Below are positions 12,778-26,800 of a stretch of 64,000 nt of DNA, piece by piece. A program made the position numbers and the translations under genes. The notes below the pieces were generated by a model. That model searched no databases. It had not been told where the DNA came from and saw nothing but the letters and a program-made list of their open reading frames with translations. Positions within the stretch are counted from its first letter, which is position 1, and each line of letters starts with the position of its first letter. The stretch comes from Riptortus pedestris (Eukaryota > Arthropoda > Insecta > Hemiptera > Alydidae), in assembly GCA_019009955.1 (NCBI GenBank), contig CM032230.1, positions 16,845,501 through 16,909,500 on the forward strand, given 5' to 3'.

Positions 12778-15700
12778 AAAGTCTCTCTACATATATAACT
12801 TCATATAATTAAGAAAACCATTTGACTAATTAGTTTTATTAGTTTATAACCTCTGATGAAATTAAATCTCTGACTTTAATGTTTTTAAACTAAGACGATG
12901 TTTATGACTGATTTTAATAATTTTATTTATGTTGAAATATTTCAAAAGTAAGTTTCTTGATGCATCACATGGCCTTAAATATGTTTCTCTTTTTGTTTTG
13001 TTGTTACATCTGATGAAGGCACGTCAGTGCCGAAAGGCCTTGTGCCTTAATAAAGAAATTGGTGGGAAGACTTCCTGTTATTAAGACCTGTTTCCCAGAT
13101 CTGCACTCACACATTCAGCAACATACGAATTATTTAAATAATAATTTTGGAAGCCTTATTATCCGTTTTTCAACTCATACATAAGTTACATAAAATTCTC
13201 TGGTACATCTAGATTTCCTCTTGATTATTCTCTAATAATAACATATTTTTCAGCTCTTTTTACATCCTGGCCACAACATTGAAAATTTGAGAAAACATTC
13301 AAAAATTAAAACATTAATTGGCAATTGATAATTTTAATTTATAATTATTTATTGTATAACTTCAAGTTGGAAATCTGCTTAGTTTACGCAGCCCCTGCGT
13401 AACGGACTTTTTTTTTAGACAAAAAAGCTTTAATTGATATTTTATCAATATAAAAATGGAGTAGTAATTGAAGAAGTAACAGAAACTAGCACGGAAAACG
13501 TATTAATATAGAGAGGAAAAATAATGAATAAAAAAAGAGAAGAAACAAAATCAATAAATATAACTTCTTAATTCGGCTAAACAAGTTTTGAACGTATATC
13601 ACTCATTCACATGTATACGTATAATCCAATACTTGCAATTTTTCTTCCTATAAACTCTGTTGAAACTTTAAAAAGTAAAAAAAAAAAGTTCTTTCACTGT
13701 CATACATAAATTAAATATTTCAAAAACTGTAGGATTTAGGTATGTTGTTGACAAGGCTTGTTACCCTTATACTAACCGAATTCTGCTATATCCAAATATT
13801 TTTTATTCAATATCATATTCGGTTATATCAAAATTAAATTCAGCTTTTCTTTATTACTATATTCAGTTATATCTAAATTAAATTCTGATTTTTCCCAACC
13901 ATTTTCGTTTTTATCCAAATTAAATAAGCTCTTTTTTCCATATCAAATTCGGTTATATCCAAATACAATTTTGATTTTTCCTTATCATATTCGGTTATAT
14001 CAAAATAAAATTCAGTTTTTCTTTAATTATTATATTCACTTATATCCAAATAAATTTCTGATTTTTCCAGAACATATTCTGTTTTATCAAAATTAAATTC
14101 AGTTTTCTTTCATTATTATATTCACTTATATCCAAATAAAATTCTGATTTTTCCAGACCGTATTCTGTTTTATCTAAGTTGAATAAGTGTTCTTTCCGTA
14201 TCGAATTCGGTTATATCGAAACACAATTTTGATTTTTCTTTATCATATTCGGTTATATCAAAATTAAATTAAGTTTTTCTTTCATTACTATATTCACTTA
14301 TATCCAAATAAAATTCTGATTTTTCCAGACCGTATTCTGTTTTATCCAAATTGAATAAGTGTTTTTTCCATATCAAATTCGGTTATATCCAAATACAATT
14401 TTGATTTTTCCTTATCATATTCGGTTATATCAAAATTAAATTCAGTTTTTCTTTCATTACTATATTCACTTATATCCAAATAAAATTCTGATTTTTCCAA
14501 ACCGTATTCGGTTATATCCAAATTGATTAAATGTTTTTTCCATATCAAATTCGGTTATATCCAAATACAATTTTGATTTTTCCTTATCATATTCGGTTAT
14601 ATCAAAATTAATTTTTTTTTCATTACTATATTCACTTATATCCAAATCAAATTCTGATTTTTCCAAACCGTATTCGGTTATATCCAAATTGAATAAGTGT
14701 TTTTTCCATATCAAATTCGGTTATATCCAAATACAATTTTGATTTTTCCTTATCATATTCGGTTATATCAAAATTAAATTCAGTTTTTCTTTCATTACTA
14801 TATTCACTTATATCCAAATCAAATTCTGATTTTTCCAAACCGTATTCGGTTATATCCAAATTGAATAAGTGCTCATTTCATATCGAATTCGGTTATATCC
14901 AAACACAATTTTGATTTTTTCTTATCATATTCGGTTATATCAAAATTAAATTCAGTTTTTCTTTAATTACTATATTCACTTATATCCAAATAAATTTCTG
15001 ATTTTTCCAGAACATATTCTGTTTTATCAAAATTAAATTCAGTTTTCTTTCATTATTATATTCACTTATATCCAAATAAAATTCTGATTTTTCCAGACCG
15101 TATTCTGTTTTATCCAAATTGAATAAGTGTTCATTCCATATCGAATTCGGTTATATCCAAACACAATTTTGATTTTTTCTTATCATATTCGGTTATATCA
15201 AAATTAATTTTTTTTTCATTACTATATTCAGTATTATCCAAATAAAATTTTGATTTTTCCTTATCATATTCGGTTACATCAAAATTAAATTCAGTTTTTC
15301 TTTCATTACTATATTCACTTATATCCAAATAAAATTCTGATTTTTCCAAACCGTATTCGGTTATATCCAAGTTGATTAAGTGTTTTTTCCATATCAAATT
15401 CGGTTATATCCAAATACAATTATTTATTGTATAATTTTAATTTTCTTACTTTTTAAAGTTTCAACGGAGTTCATAGGAAGAAAAAATTGAAAGTATTGGA
15501 TTATACGTATACATGTGAATGAGTGATATACGTTTAAAACTTGTTTAGCCGAATGAAGAATTTATATTTATTGATTTTGTTTCTACTCTTTTTTTATTCA
15601 TTATTTCTCCTCTCTATATTAATACGTTTTCCGAGCTAGTTTCTGTTTCTTCTTCAATTACTATTCCATTTTTATATTGATAAAATATCAATTAAAGCTT

Positions 15701-18700
15701 TTTTGTCTATAAAAAAAAATGTCCGTCACGCAGGGGCTGCGTAAACTAAGCAGATTTCCAATGTGAAGTTATACAATAAATAATTTTAAATTAAAATTAT
15801 CAATTACCAATTAATGTTTCAATGCTGTCACCATTCCCTCCATATTCAAGTGGGACCATAAATTTAGTTCTTTGTCCAATTTTCAATGTTGTGGCCAGGA
15901 TGTAAAAAGAGCTGAAAAATATGTTATTATTAGAGAATAATCAAGAGGAAATCTAGATGCACAAGAGAATTTTATATAACCATATTCAATTTGGATAAAA
16001 CAGAATACGGTCTGGAAAAATCAGAATTTTATTTGGATATAAGTGAATATAGTAATGAAAGAAAAACTGAATTTAATTTTGATTTAACCCAATATGATAA
16101 GGAAAATAAAAATTGTATTTGGATATTACCGAATTCGATATGGAATGAACAATTATTCAATTTGGATAAAACAGAATACGGTCTGGAAAAATCAGAATTT
16201 AATTTGGATAACACTGAATATAGTAATGAAAAAAATAATTAATTTTTATATAACCGAATATGATAAGGAAAAATCAAAATTGTATTTGGATACAACCGAA
16301 TTTGATATGAAAAAAACACTTATTCAATTTGGATATAACCGATTACGGTTTGGAAAGATCAGAATTTGATTGGGATAATACTGAATATAGTAATGAAAAA
16401 AAAAATTATTTATGATATAACAGAATATGATAAGAAAAAATCAAAATTGTATTTGGATGTTACCGAATTCGATATGGAAAAAACACTTATTCAATTTGGA
16501 TATAAACGAATACGGTTTGGAAAAATCAGAATTTGATTTGGATATATGTGAATATAGTAATGAAAGAAAAACTATTTTTAATTTTGATATAACCGAATAT
16601 GACAATGAAAAATCAAAATTGTATTTGGATATAACCGAATTCGATATGGAATGTACACTTATTCAATTTGGATAAAACAGAATACGGTCTGGAAAAATCA
16701 GAATTTTATTTGGATATAAGTGAATATAGTAATGAAAGAAAAACTGAATTTAATTTTGATTTAACCCAATATGATAAGGAAAATAAAAATTGTATTTGGA
16801 TATTACCGAATTCGATATGGAATGAACAATTATTCAATTTGGATAAAACAGAATACGGTCTGGAAAAATCAGAATTTAATTTGGATAACACTGAATATAG
16901 TAATGAAAAAAATATCAATTTTGATATAACCGAATATGATAAGGAAAAATCAAAATTGGGTCTGGATATAACCGAATTTGATATGGAAAATACACTTATT
17001 CAATTTGGATATAAACGAATACGGTTTGGAAAAATCTGAATTTGATTTGGATATAAGTGAATATGGTAATTAAAGAAAAACTGAATTTAATTTTGATATA
17101 ACCGAATATGATAAGGAAAAATCATAATTGTATTTGGAAATAACCGAATTTGATATGGAAAAAACACTTATTCAATTTGGATAAAACAGAATACGGTCTG
17201 GAAAAATCAGAATTTTATTTGGATATAAGTGAATATAGTAATGAAAGAAAAACTGAATTTAATTTTGATATAACCGAATATGATAAGGAAAAATCAAAAT
17301 TGTATTTGGATATAACCGAATTTGATATGGAAAAAACACTTATTCAATTTGGATAAAACAGAATACGGTCTGGAAAAATCAGAATTTAATTTGGATAACA
17401 CTGAATATAGTAATGAAAGAAAAACAGAATTTAATTTTGATATAACTGAATATGATAAGGAAAAATCAAAATTGTATCTGGATATAACCGAATTTGATAA
17501 GGAAAAAAAATTTAATCAATTTGGATATAACCGAATACGGTTTGGAAAAATCAGAATTTGATTTGGATATAAGTGAATATAGTAATGAAAGAAAAACTGA
17601 ATTTAATTTTGATATAACCGAATATGATAAGGAAAAATCAAAATTGTATTTGGATATAACCGAATTTGATATGGAAAAAACACTTATTCAATTTGGATAA
17701 AACAGAATACGGTCTGGAAAAATCCAAATTTTATTTGGATATAAGTGAATATGGTAATTAAAGAAAAACTGATTTTAAATTTGATATACCGAATATGATA
17801 AGGAAAAATCAAAATTGGGTCTGGATAAAACCGAATTTGATATGGAAAAAACACTTATTCAATTTGGATATAACCGAAAACGGTTTGGAAAAATCAGAAT
17901 TTTATTTGGATATAAGTGAATATAGTAATGAAAAAAAAATTAATTTTGATATAACCGAATTTGATAAGAAAAAATCAAATTGTGTTTGGATATAACCGAA
18001 TTCGATATGGAATGAACAATTATTCAATTCAGATAAAACAGAATACGATTGGGAAAATTCAGAATTTTATTTGGATTTAAGTAAATATGGTAATTAAAGA
18101 AAAACTGCATTTAATTTTGATATAACCGAATATGATAAGGAAAAATCAAAATTGTATTTGGATATAACCGAATTTGATATGGAAAAAACACTTATTCAAT
18201 TTGGATATAACCGAATACGGTTTGGAAAAATCAGAATTTGATTTGGATATAAGTGAATATAGTAATGAAAGAAAAACTGAATTTAATTTTGATATAACCG
18301 AATATGATAAGGAAAAATCAAAATTGTATTTGGATACAACCGAATTTGATATGAAAAAAACACTTATTCAATTTGGATATAACCGATTACGGTTTGGAAA
18401 GATCAGAATTTGATTGGGATATATGTGAATATAGTAATGAAAGAAAAACTATTTTTAATTTTGATATAACCGAATATGACAATGAAAAAATCAAATATTT
18501 ATTTTGGATATAAATGAAATTGGTTGGGAAAAAACAATTCAATTTGGATATAACTGTCTATGGTATGGGAAAGAAGAGCTGAATTTAATTTTTGTACAAA
18601 TTAAAATGGTTGGGGGAAAAAATGAATTTAATTTAGATATAACTGTATATGGCATAAGTCTGAATTTGATTTGAATATAATATTGGAATATGATATTGAA

Positions 18701-19996
18701 ATAAAAACTGAATTTAATTTGGATATAGCAGAATTCGGTTAGTATAAGGGTAACAAGCCTTGTCAACAACATACCTAAATCCTACACAGTTTTCGAAATA
18801 TTTAATTTATGTTTGACAGAGATCGAATGTTTTTTTTTACTTTTTAAAGTTTGAATGGAGTTTATAGAAAGAAAAAGTGTTAGTATTGGATTATTTACAT
18901 ATGAATGAGTGATGTACGTTCAAAACTTGCTTGGCCGATTAAAGAAGTTATATTTATTGATTTTGTTTCTTCTCTTTTTTTATTCACTATTTTTCCTCTC
19001 TATATTAATACGTTTTCCGTGCAAATTTTTGTTTTTTCTTCAATTATTATTACATTTTTATATTAATCAATTATAAATTAAAGTTTTAATGTTTATAATC
19101 CATTCATTAGTCAAAACCATCAATACTTTAGTCAGGACATAAGTAATAATGTTCCAAGGTAATTGTGACTCGGAAAAACAGAAATAAAAAAATATAATAA
19201 AGACAGTCACATAAGTTTCTCATGGTAAGCTAATGAATTATGGAAACACAGACAATTTCCAATGGCTGATTACAGGCTGTTACATTGTATTTATGTTACT
19301 GTAGGAACAGAGAAAACGAAAAGAAATCTTGATTTTTTTACAATAATGTGTAGAACATGTTTAGCAACTTGCACGCATCTAAATCACACACCAAATTAAA
19401 ATTATAAACCAATTACCAATTAATGTTTCAATGCTGTCACCATTCCCTCCATATTCAAGTGGGACCATGTCTTTAGTTATTTTGGAATGTTTTGTCAAAT
19501 TTTCAATGTTGTGGCCAGGATGTAAAAAGAGCTGAAAAAGATGTTATTATTAGAGAATAATCAAGAGTAAATCTAGACATACAAGAGAATTTGATGTAAC
19601 TTATGTATAAGTTGAAAAACGGATAATAAGGCTTCCAAAATTATTATTCAAATAATTCGTATGTTGCTGAATGTGGGAGTGCAGATCTGGGAAACAGGTC
19701 TTAATAACAGGAAGTCTTCCCACCAATTTCTTTATTAAAGCACAAGGCCTTTCGGCACTAACGTGCCATCATCAGGTGCTAACAACAAAACAAAAAGAGA
19801 AACATGTTTAAGGCCATGTGATGTATCAAAAAACTTACATTTGAAATGTTTCAACCTAAATAAAATTACTAAAATCAGTCATACACATTGTCTTAGCTTA
19901 AAAACATTAAAATCAGAGTCAATCATATAAACTAATAAAACTAATTATTCAAATGGTTTTCTGAATTATATGAAGTTATATACTCAGAGAGACTGT

Positions 19997-20055
<59 letters not shown>

Positions 20056-20059
20056 TGTC

Positions 20060-20093
<34 letters not shown>

Positions 20094-20518
20094 ACGCACG
20101 CACGCATTTACATGAACGTAACGTAATTACGTAGGTATTTGCATTTTTATGTAGTCTGTGGTCGGGTATAGTTCGGATTAGGTCGGCCATTTTCGTAACT
20201 TCTCGGCTCGGATGGAAGCTTCTTCTAACCTTACCTTACCTTCGTTACTTTGTGAGATTTATGCAAATACGTTCTGTTCATCCGTCCCCCCCCCCCTTCT
20301 TTAGTTCTTGGACTACTAAAATTTGAGTTATTAAAATATAAATTATTCTTACAATTCAGAAGCCGTTTCAGTTGGGAATTTATTTTAATTAACTGAAAGA
20401 TTTCTCATTACCGTTTGTATTTAATCACGGTGGTATTGTGTTACCAGGATGCAGATTTCTCTATTGTAAAACTTCACATGGGAAATCTGCTTAGTTTACG
20501 CAGCCCCTGCGTGACGGT

Positions 20519-20565
<47 letters not shown>

Positions 20566-23500
20566 TGTTAACGCTCTAGCGGTCGCAATTTTTGTTTGAT
20601 CGTTACCTAACTTGATATTTAGTCGTTTTATGTAAAAGGAAAGATCATGTTCGTTAACGGCTGAAATTGGACCAGTGGGAGGGGGGGTTTACAGGGGAGG
20701 ATTTTCGAAAATTCGAAATATCTCCGTTACTATAGGTCGGATCGAAAAATATTACAGAGTCAATCTTATTGCAAATTAAATTTACTATAAATATTGTTCT
20801 ATACATTTATACTATCTTGAATATTAACCGAGATATTTGCATTTGTATTCTGCATGTGCTCGGCAGCAGTGGCTGTTGGGACTTTCCGCCGTGAGCTCTG
20901 GCGGCCGTTTTCGTAACTATTCGTCCCACGTGAATAGGTTTAGAGGTTTCTTACTACTACAGCTGTTATTAAGCAGATTTCCCTATTGTAAAACTTCACG
21001 TGGGAAATCTGCTTAGTTTACGCAGCCCCTGCGTGACGGACTTTTTTTCCTATAAAATTAATATTTTTTTTCATTAAAATCAATATTAACGAATATTTGT
21101 CGAAGTGAACCCCCTCCCCCCCCAAGACCGTATTCATTCTCTTAATGCATATCATAATAGGTCTCAATTCTGATGAGTGAGCTTCTTAAAACCCGAATAA
21201 AGCCTTCGGCGCTCAGAAGTCAAAACCTCAAAATTAATTCGTAAATATAAATAACTATTTAGGACTGCAATAGCTATTCTAGCCGTTCATTTGTTCTTTC
21301 CATGTTTTCGTAAAATCAATATTATCGAAGATATTGACGAATATACGTTTTGAACTAGAAGTATCCCTTGAGAGCGGTTGTGTATTGAGTCTGTGTAGCA
21401 TGTGTCGAAATGCAGGGAGTTTAAGTTGAGTTGGGTGATTTGAAGTGGCGTATATAGTTGTATCTGTGGCTGTGAGTTTTCTGTATATTCCGTATTCCAA
21501 TCTGTCGGTTTGTCTGGTAATTGTGAGATCGAGGAAGTTCAATGTTCTTTCGTTTTCCGTCTTCATGGTGTAACGTATGTCGGGGTGGAGTTCGTTGAGG
21601 TCTGTTGGCATCTCATTTATATCTGTTTCGGTAATGCAAAAGGTGTCATCTACGAATCTGAAGTATCTTGTAATGTGGTGCTTGTCCATGAGTTTTTGTA
21701 TGTGCGTATCTTCAATGTGCTGAATGAATATCTCCGTTAGTAATGAAAAAGTAGGATTTCCCATTCCGAGTCCGTCTTTCGGGATGAATAGCTCGTTGTT
21801 GAAGCGAAAACAATTCTGTTTCAGCACTGTCTTTGTCAGGTCAGCGATTTCCCTGATGTAGTCATCATCGTATTAGTCGGTGAGTCTTTTAGTGAGTATG
21901 TCGATGGTTTCTTGCACTGGTATAGATGGGTATAGGTCTTTGATGTCGAATGAAACTAGTCTTGTTCGTTCTGTGATGCGTACGCTTACGAGTTTGTTCA
22001 CAAGTTCTGTAATGTTCTTGATTGTGTATGTGTTGGGCAGGTGTGCTGTGTCCCTGAGTATAGATGTGATGTGTTTTGCTAGTTTATATGATGGTGCTGG
22101 TCTGTAGATTACTACTGGTCTCATGGGTACGCTGGCTTTGTGAATGACGTGTACGTTGAGCTCTCAGTGTAGGGGGTCCTGGATTCATGTTCAATTATTT
22201 GTAGTGTTGGTTGCCAATGGTGTTAGTTCAGCGTTTCAGTGCGTCACATACTTGTTTCTGGTAGGCGTCTGTTGGGTCTGTCCTTTGTCGAATGCAGTTG
22301 GTGTCCTCAATGAACTGGAGGCTTTTGTCGACGTAATCTTGTGTTGTCATGATTACTGTTGCATTGCCTTTGTCAGCTTTAGTTAAAGTTAGTCCGTAGC
22401 TTGGTTTTTAAGTTTTTCGACGTGTTGTTTTTGGTCGAGGTGGTGATGTTGCCTCTTTGTTTCTTGGTAGTGTTTTCTAGTATGTCTGCTATTTTATGTC
22501 TCATTCTCTCCTGTTTGTGATGCGCCAAGTACGTAATGGCATTTTCTGCGTCGATTATATTCGTCTCCAGCGTATCTCTTATGTTGGCATTGGGTATGTT
22601 GTGCTTCAGTCCTTTCTCAAATAATTTAGTCTCGTTTTCCGCAAACGAAGTATCTGTAAGGTTGACTACTCTGTCATGAAAATGTGAAAGTTTGATGGGT
22701 TTACCTGTACTGGTTGCCTGTTTGTTAATGAGTGTTTCAATTTTTCTGTGTATTGTTTCGTACTTGGTTGTCATGATCCGTTGTACTTTCTCGTGTAAGT
22801 AAGTCAAGTACGGTTGAAAATAGTGGTATGTGTTGAGAGAGAGTATAAGTTCAAGTGCGTTAGTACGTTAGTTGCTTGTAGGTGAAGTTTGTATATCTCG
22901 TTGTTCAATCGGTCTTCCTTCTTCGTCTTTTTGACGGGCTTAAAGATGGTGCCATCGCATCGAAAGCGCTTGCCAGCTGTACTCGACCATCAGCCAGTGA
23001 CGACGGTCTCCACCGACAGATATGACAACAGTATCATATATACTGGCGGTTTTAACCCTTTATTATTCCAAATTTAATTACAATATCTGACAATCCTTAA
23101 AGTTTTACTTGTATAGACTATTTGGTTCATTTTTCCTGATTCTATCAGGAAGCTGATTTCAATTCGCGTTTTCCTTAAATTAAATCAGCTGTTTTTGTCC
23201 TTTCACCAAGTGTTTTTAATAAAGGAACAATAAAACAGTTGAATAATGGCAGCTGAGCAAGCAATATCTCCGTTATTCCTTGTTACTTCTAGAAGCTATA
23301 AAGTCTTGTAAATAGATGATAATTTAAAATCTATATTATTTTTTTTTAATCTCAATTAAAATAGAAAAGTATAGATTCTTATTAATACTCACGATTTTGG
23401 CATACTCCTTGTAGGTGAGAGGTTTGCAAATATTGACTGTGTAGGATGCTGCAGTCCCAACGTTTATCAGGTGTATCCCTTTGACGCGGATCGGACAAGC

Positions 23501-23742
23501 GTCCTAAAACATAATATAGATTAAAATCGAAAATGTAATTATTTTAATCATACATAATTATCCATCAGTATACTCCCCACTCCCACTTATGTCATATTTA
23601 CATAAGCTGTTATATTACGAAGCACTTTATTTGAAGCCTAAATACCAAAAATTGTTCTCATTGAACTTTGACGTATTGAGATAAATGTAAGTACTTGACG
23701 CACGAAGGAAATCTGCTGAATTAACGCAGTCCCTGCGTGATG

Positions 23743-23803
<61 letters not shown>

Positions 23804-26800
23804 GACCTCATTTTCATCATCTGTACCACTGTCGTCTACATTGATGAATTTGAGGAAATATTTCGAAAATCGCGTCATGAGTACGACCTCAATAGCTGAT
23901 TTCCCTTAAGGGATGTCAGGTAAAAAGAAGATTGTAAATGCTAATATTTTGAGTCTTATTTTGGGTTACGTGGTGCTAACAACAAAATGCCGAGTTTCCC
24001 GAGTAAATTATTTAACAAGATGTAAGTATGTATATTTTCCAACTGAATAAAAACAGTGTTGTGTTTTAAACGTTCATTTACTTAACGAAGTACGTTAGAC
24101 AGTAAAGGTTTTACAATTTATCATTTTCAACTAAAGAGCTCACCTGCACATATTGGAAGTATTTTCTGAATATCGAGTAGGGCATTCTAAATAGGTGCTT
24201 GAAGGAGAAATGGTACTCATCGTGAACGAAGACAATGCCCGGACATCCTGGAGACTCGAGGAGTGCTATATCTACAACCATGAACATGTACTTGAGGACT
24301 TGGTCCAGGTAGAATTCGGAAGTTGGGACGTTCTTGAGGACTGACCAGATTACAGTATAGCCATCTTCAGTCCTGGAGGGTAAGATCATGGTCGGCCTGT
24401 ACAGAACACAAAGAACGCCTCATTATTTATTTATTCAAACGAATTTCGCAGCGACGGCAATCAATAGAACTGAAAAAAAGGAAAACGGGGGGGGGGGATA
24501 AAGCGGCTCAAATGCAGTGGCGGCTCGTAGATAACATTAGTGGGGGTGCTGCTCCAGAAAATTGTTAGCCTTAGCACGCCAGGGTCGGCACTGCGGGAAC
24601 GACAGTGCTCTCTCTCCCTTGCAGCCTCATCTGGAGCTTCCTGTGTGCGCATGCGCACAACAGTCAAACATCTGGTCGCAGCTGGAACTGTGAAACACAC
24701 AGTTCCATACAAAGATTTTTGTGTCTTTTTTCATAAACGGGGGGATGGTTACTGCATTAACCTTAAGGAATATATATTATACAAGTATAAGGAAAGAATT
24801 AAAGAAAAAAGGCTCATTATATTAAATGTTATAGATAATATAAAGTTGAATTGGGAGTGCTGCAGTTCCACAGTGCCTATACGCGAGCCGCCACTGCTCA
24901 AATGAGCAATAGTATAGAACCAATCTTATTGTAAATTAAATATATTATAAATATTGTTATATACATTTATTCCCTATCTTGAACTTTACTAAGATAATTG
25001 CATTTTTTAGCCTTTAGCGAACCCCTACTTCTATTTATGTCACATAAACAATACTCTGTTATATAATAAACCACTTTATTTGAAGCATAAATGCCAAATA
25101 TTTTTTTCAGGAGTCCTTTATTACACGAAATACATCTAAATAAGTTTTGTTGATCCCTCCCCCCACCGGGTCGAGCTCTTGGAGTACTAAAATTTGAGTG
25201 ATTGAGTTAAAAATTATTCTGATTCCATAAATTACAGTAGTAGATATAGTAAATAGTTTTCTATAAGATTAATATGTTATATTCAGATAAAAGTAAGGTG
25301 TCATATTTCAGTAATTCGTTATTCTTTCCGGTGAAAAATATTTGTATCTATTTGTATAGCTCTGCGCGGTTGACAGACCTGTTTGTTTACGCTCAATTCA
25401 GACGCTTTCCGTTGGGGGTTAATAAAATTGACTGAAAGATTTCTCATTATCTTTTATATTTATTCACTTAATATTCACGGCTGTATTAAGTGTTACCAGT
25501 ATGTAGATTATTTAATAAAAAATACTGGGGCACAGGTAAACCAAGTGATTTAAAGCTTTGGCCTTAAACTCTCATGAAAAAAACTACAGTGGTGAGATCG
25601 ATTCCTGTCTGGACAATAGGAATTTATTCAATGAACAACTCTTTAAATAAAATCCTTAGTCCCGTCCTGAATAGAAAAGAGTGGTAGCCTGTAGATAACC
25701 CGTACCAAAAGTAGCGAAAAGAGGGAGTTAATAAATAATAAAAATAATATTGAATACAAATTAAAAAAGTTCACTTAGAAAATGTTTTTTTTTTTTAAAT
25801 TTCAAAAGGTGAAAAAACCCTAAATACTTACGAAACTTTTATTGCCCCTTGAACAGATGGGTCAGATATGAATCTCTTGGAAAATAGCTCTGGCGATCTA
25901 GTCTTGACTTGGAAGTATGCTTCAACAACTTGTTTCGCTTTCTTCACGTCCGAGTAACAACTGTGTAAAGTCATCGCAAAATACACGTCTGCAAATAGAA
26001 AACAATATTATTAAAGGAGTTCTTTTAAGAAGTCCGCTCCGTGAACTATGAAAGAACGAGGCGTTGATGAGTGAGGAGTTGATCATTTTGGGTAAAAATC
26101 TAGCTAGCACTGACTGCAGGACTGGTTGTGGAGGAAAAACGTTTCCATGGACAAAGGGGCCAAATCAAGGAATTGCTGGCTATTGGACAATAAACCAAAA
26201 TTAGATTAGATTTGTTGTGGCTTTCCTCCTGCCTGTTACATCTCCATTCCAAATGGCGCTCAAGGTATATCTTACTGACTCAGCATCTCCATGGACAAAG
26301 ACTTGAATTTTAAATTCTCCGCATTCAAGCACAATGTGGTTAGGAGTCTCCTCCTCTTCTCCTCAGCACCTACATATTGGTGTTTCACTAAGTTTGGTGG
26401 TAACCATGTGTTTATTCATCTTCCAGCGCCTCGAGATCGCTCCCTCTACATCTCTGAGTTCCTTCCCGGGCGGTCTGAGGTCAATTTTCCTGTTTCTGCT
26501 GGTACCCAGTACATTGTCACCCTTTTGTTGACCCTTGCTAGTTGTTCCAGCCGTATAACATATTCCTCTACAGTCCTCGTCAAAACATGATATACGAATA
26601 CCTCGCTTAATATATGAGCTATGATAAAATATATGTAGAACCACAGCATAGAGCATCATCATTTGACATTTGAGGAAATGCTTCGAAAATATTTGAATCA
26701 TGAATACGACCTCAGAAGCTGATTTCCCTTGGGTGCGGCTACTATTGCGATTCATATTAAAACAAATTTCATTTTGCAATAATTAGTACAATTTATTTTC

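Noticed and set aside
4950..18745. Dozens of open frames encoding 'DITEYGLEKSEF'-type repeats, as if a large repeat protein gene
   Set aside because: The 172-bp unit is not a multiple of three, frames change every unit, both strands are open, and there are frequent stops and no splice logic. It is satellite DNA.
13780..18745. CRISPR-like array (regular repeats)
   Set aside because: There are no unique spacers between identical repeats; units are contiguous, variable and in a eukaryotic intron.
21165..21225. Second hammerhead at CTGATGAGTGAG near 21170 on the plus strand
   Set aside because: No GAAA box at the right place (only GAATAAA) and no stem II; it is on the opposite strand to the RT.
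22144..22386. Plus-strand frames with hydrophobic segments around 21.5-22.4 kb
   Set aside because: They are antisense to the Penelope-like RT reading frame.
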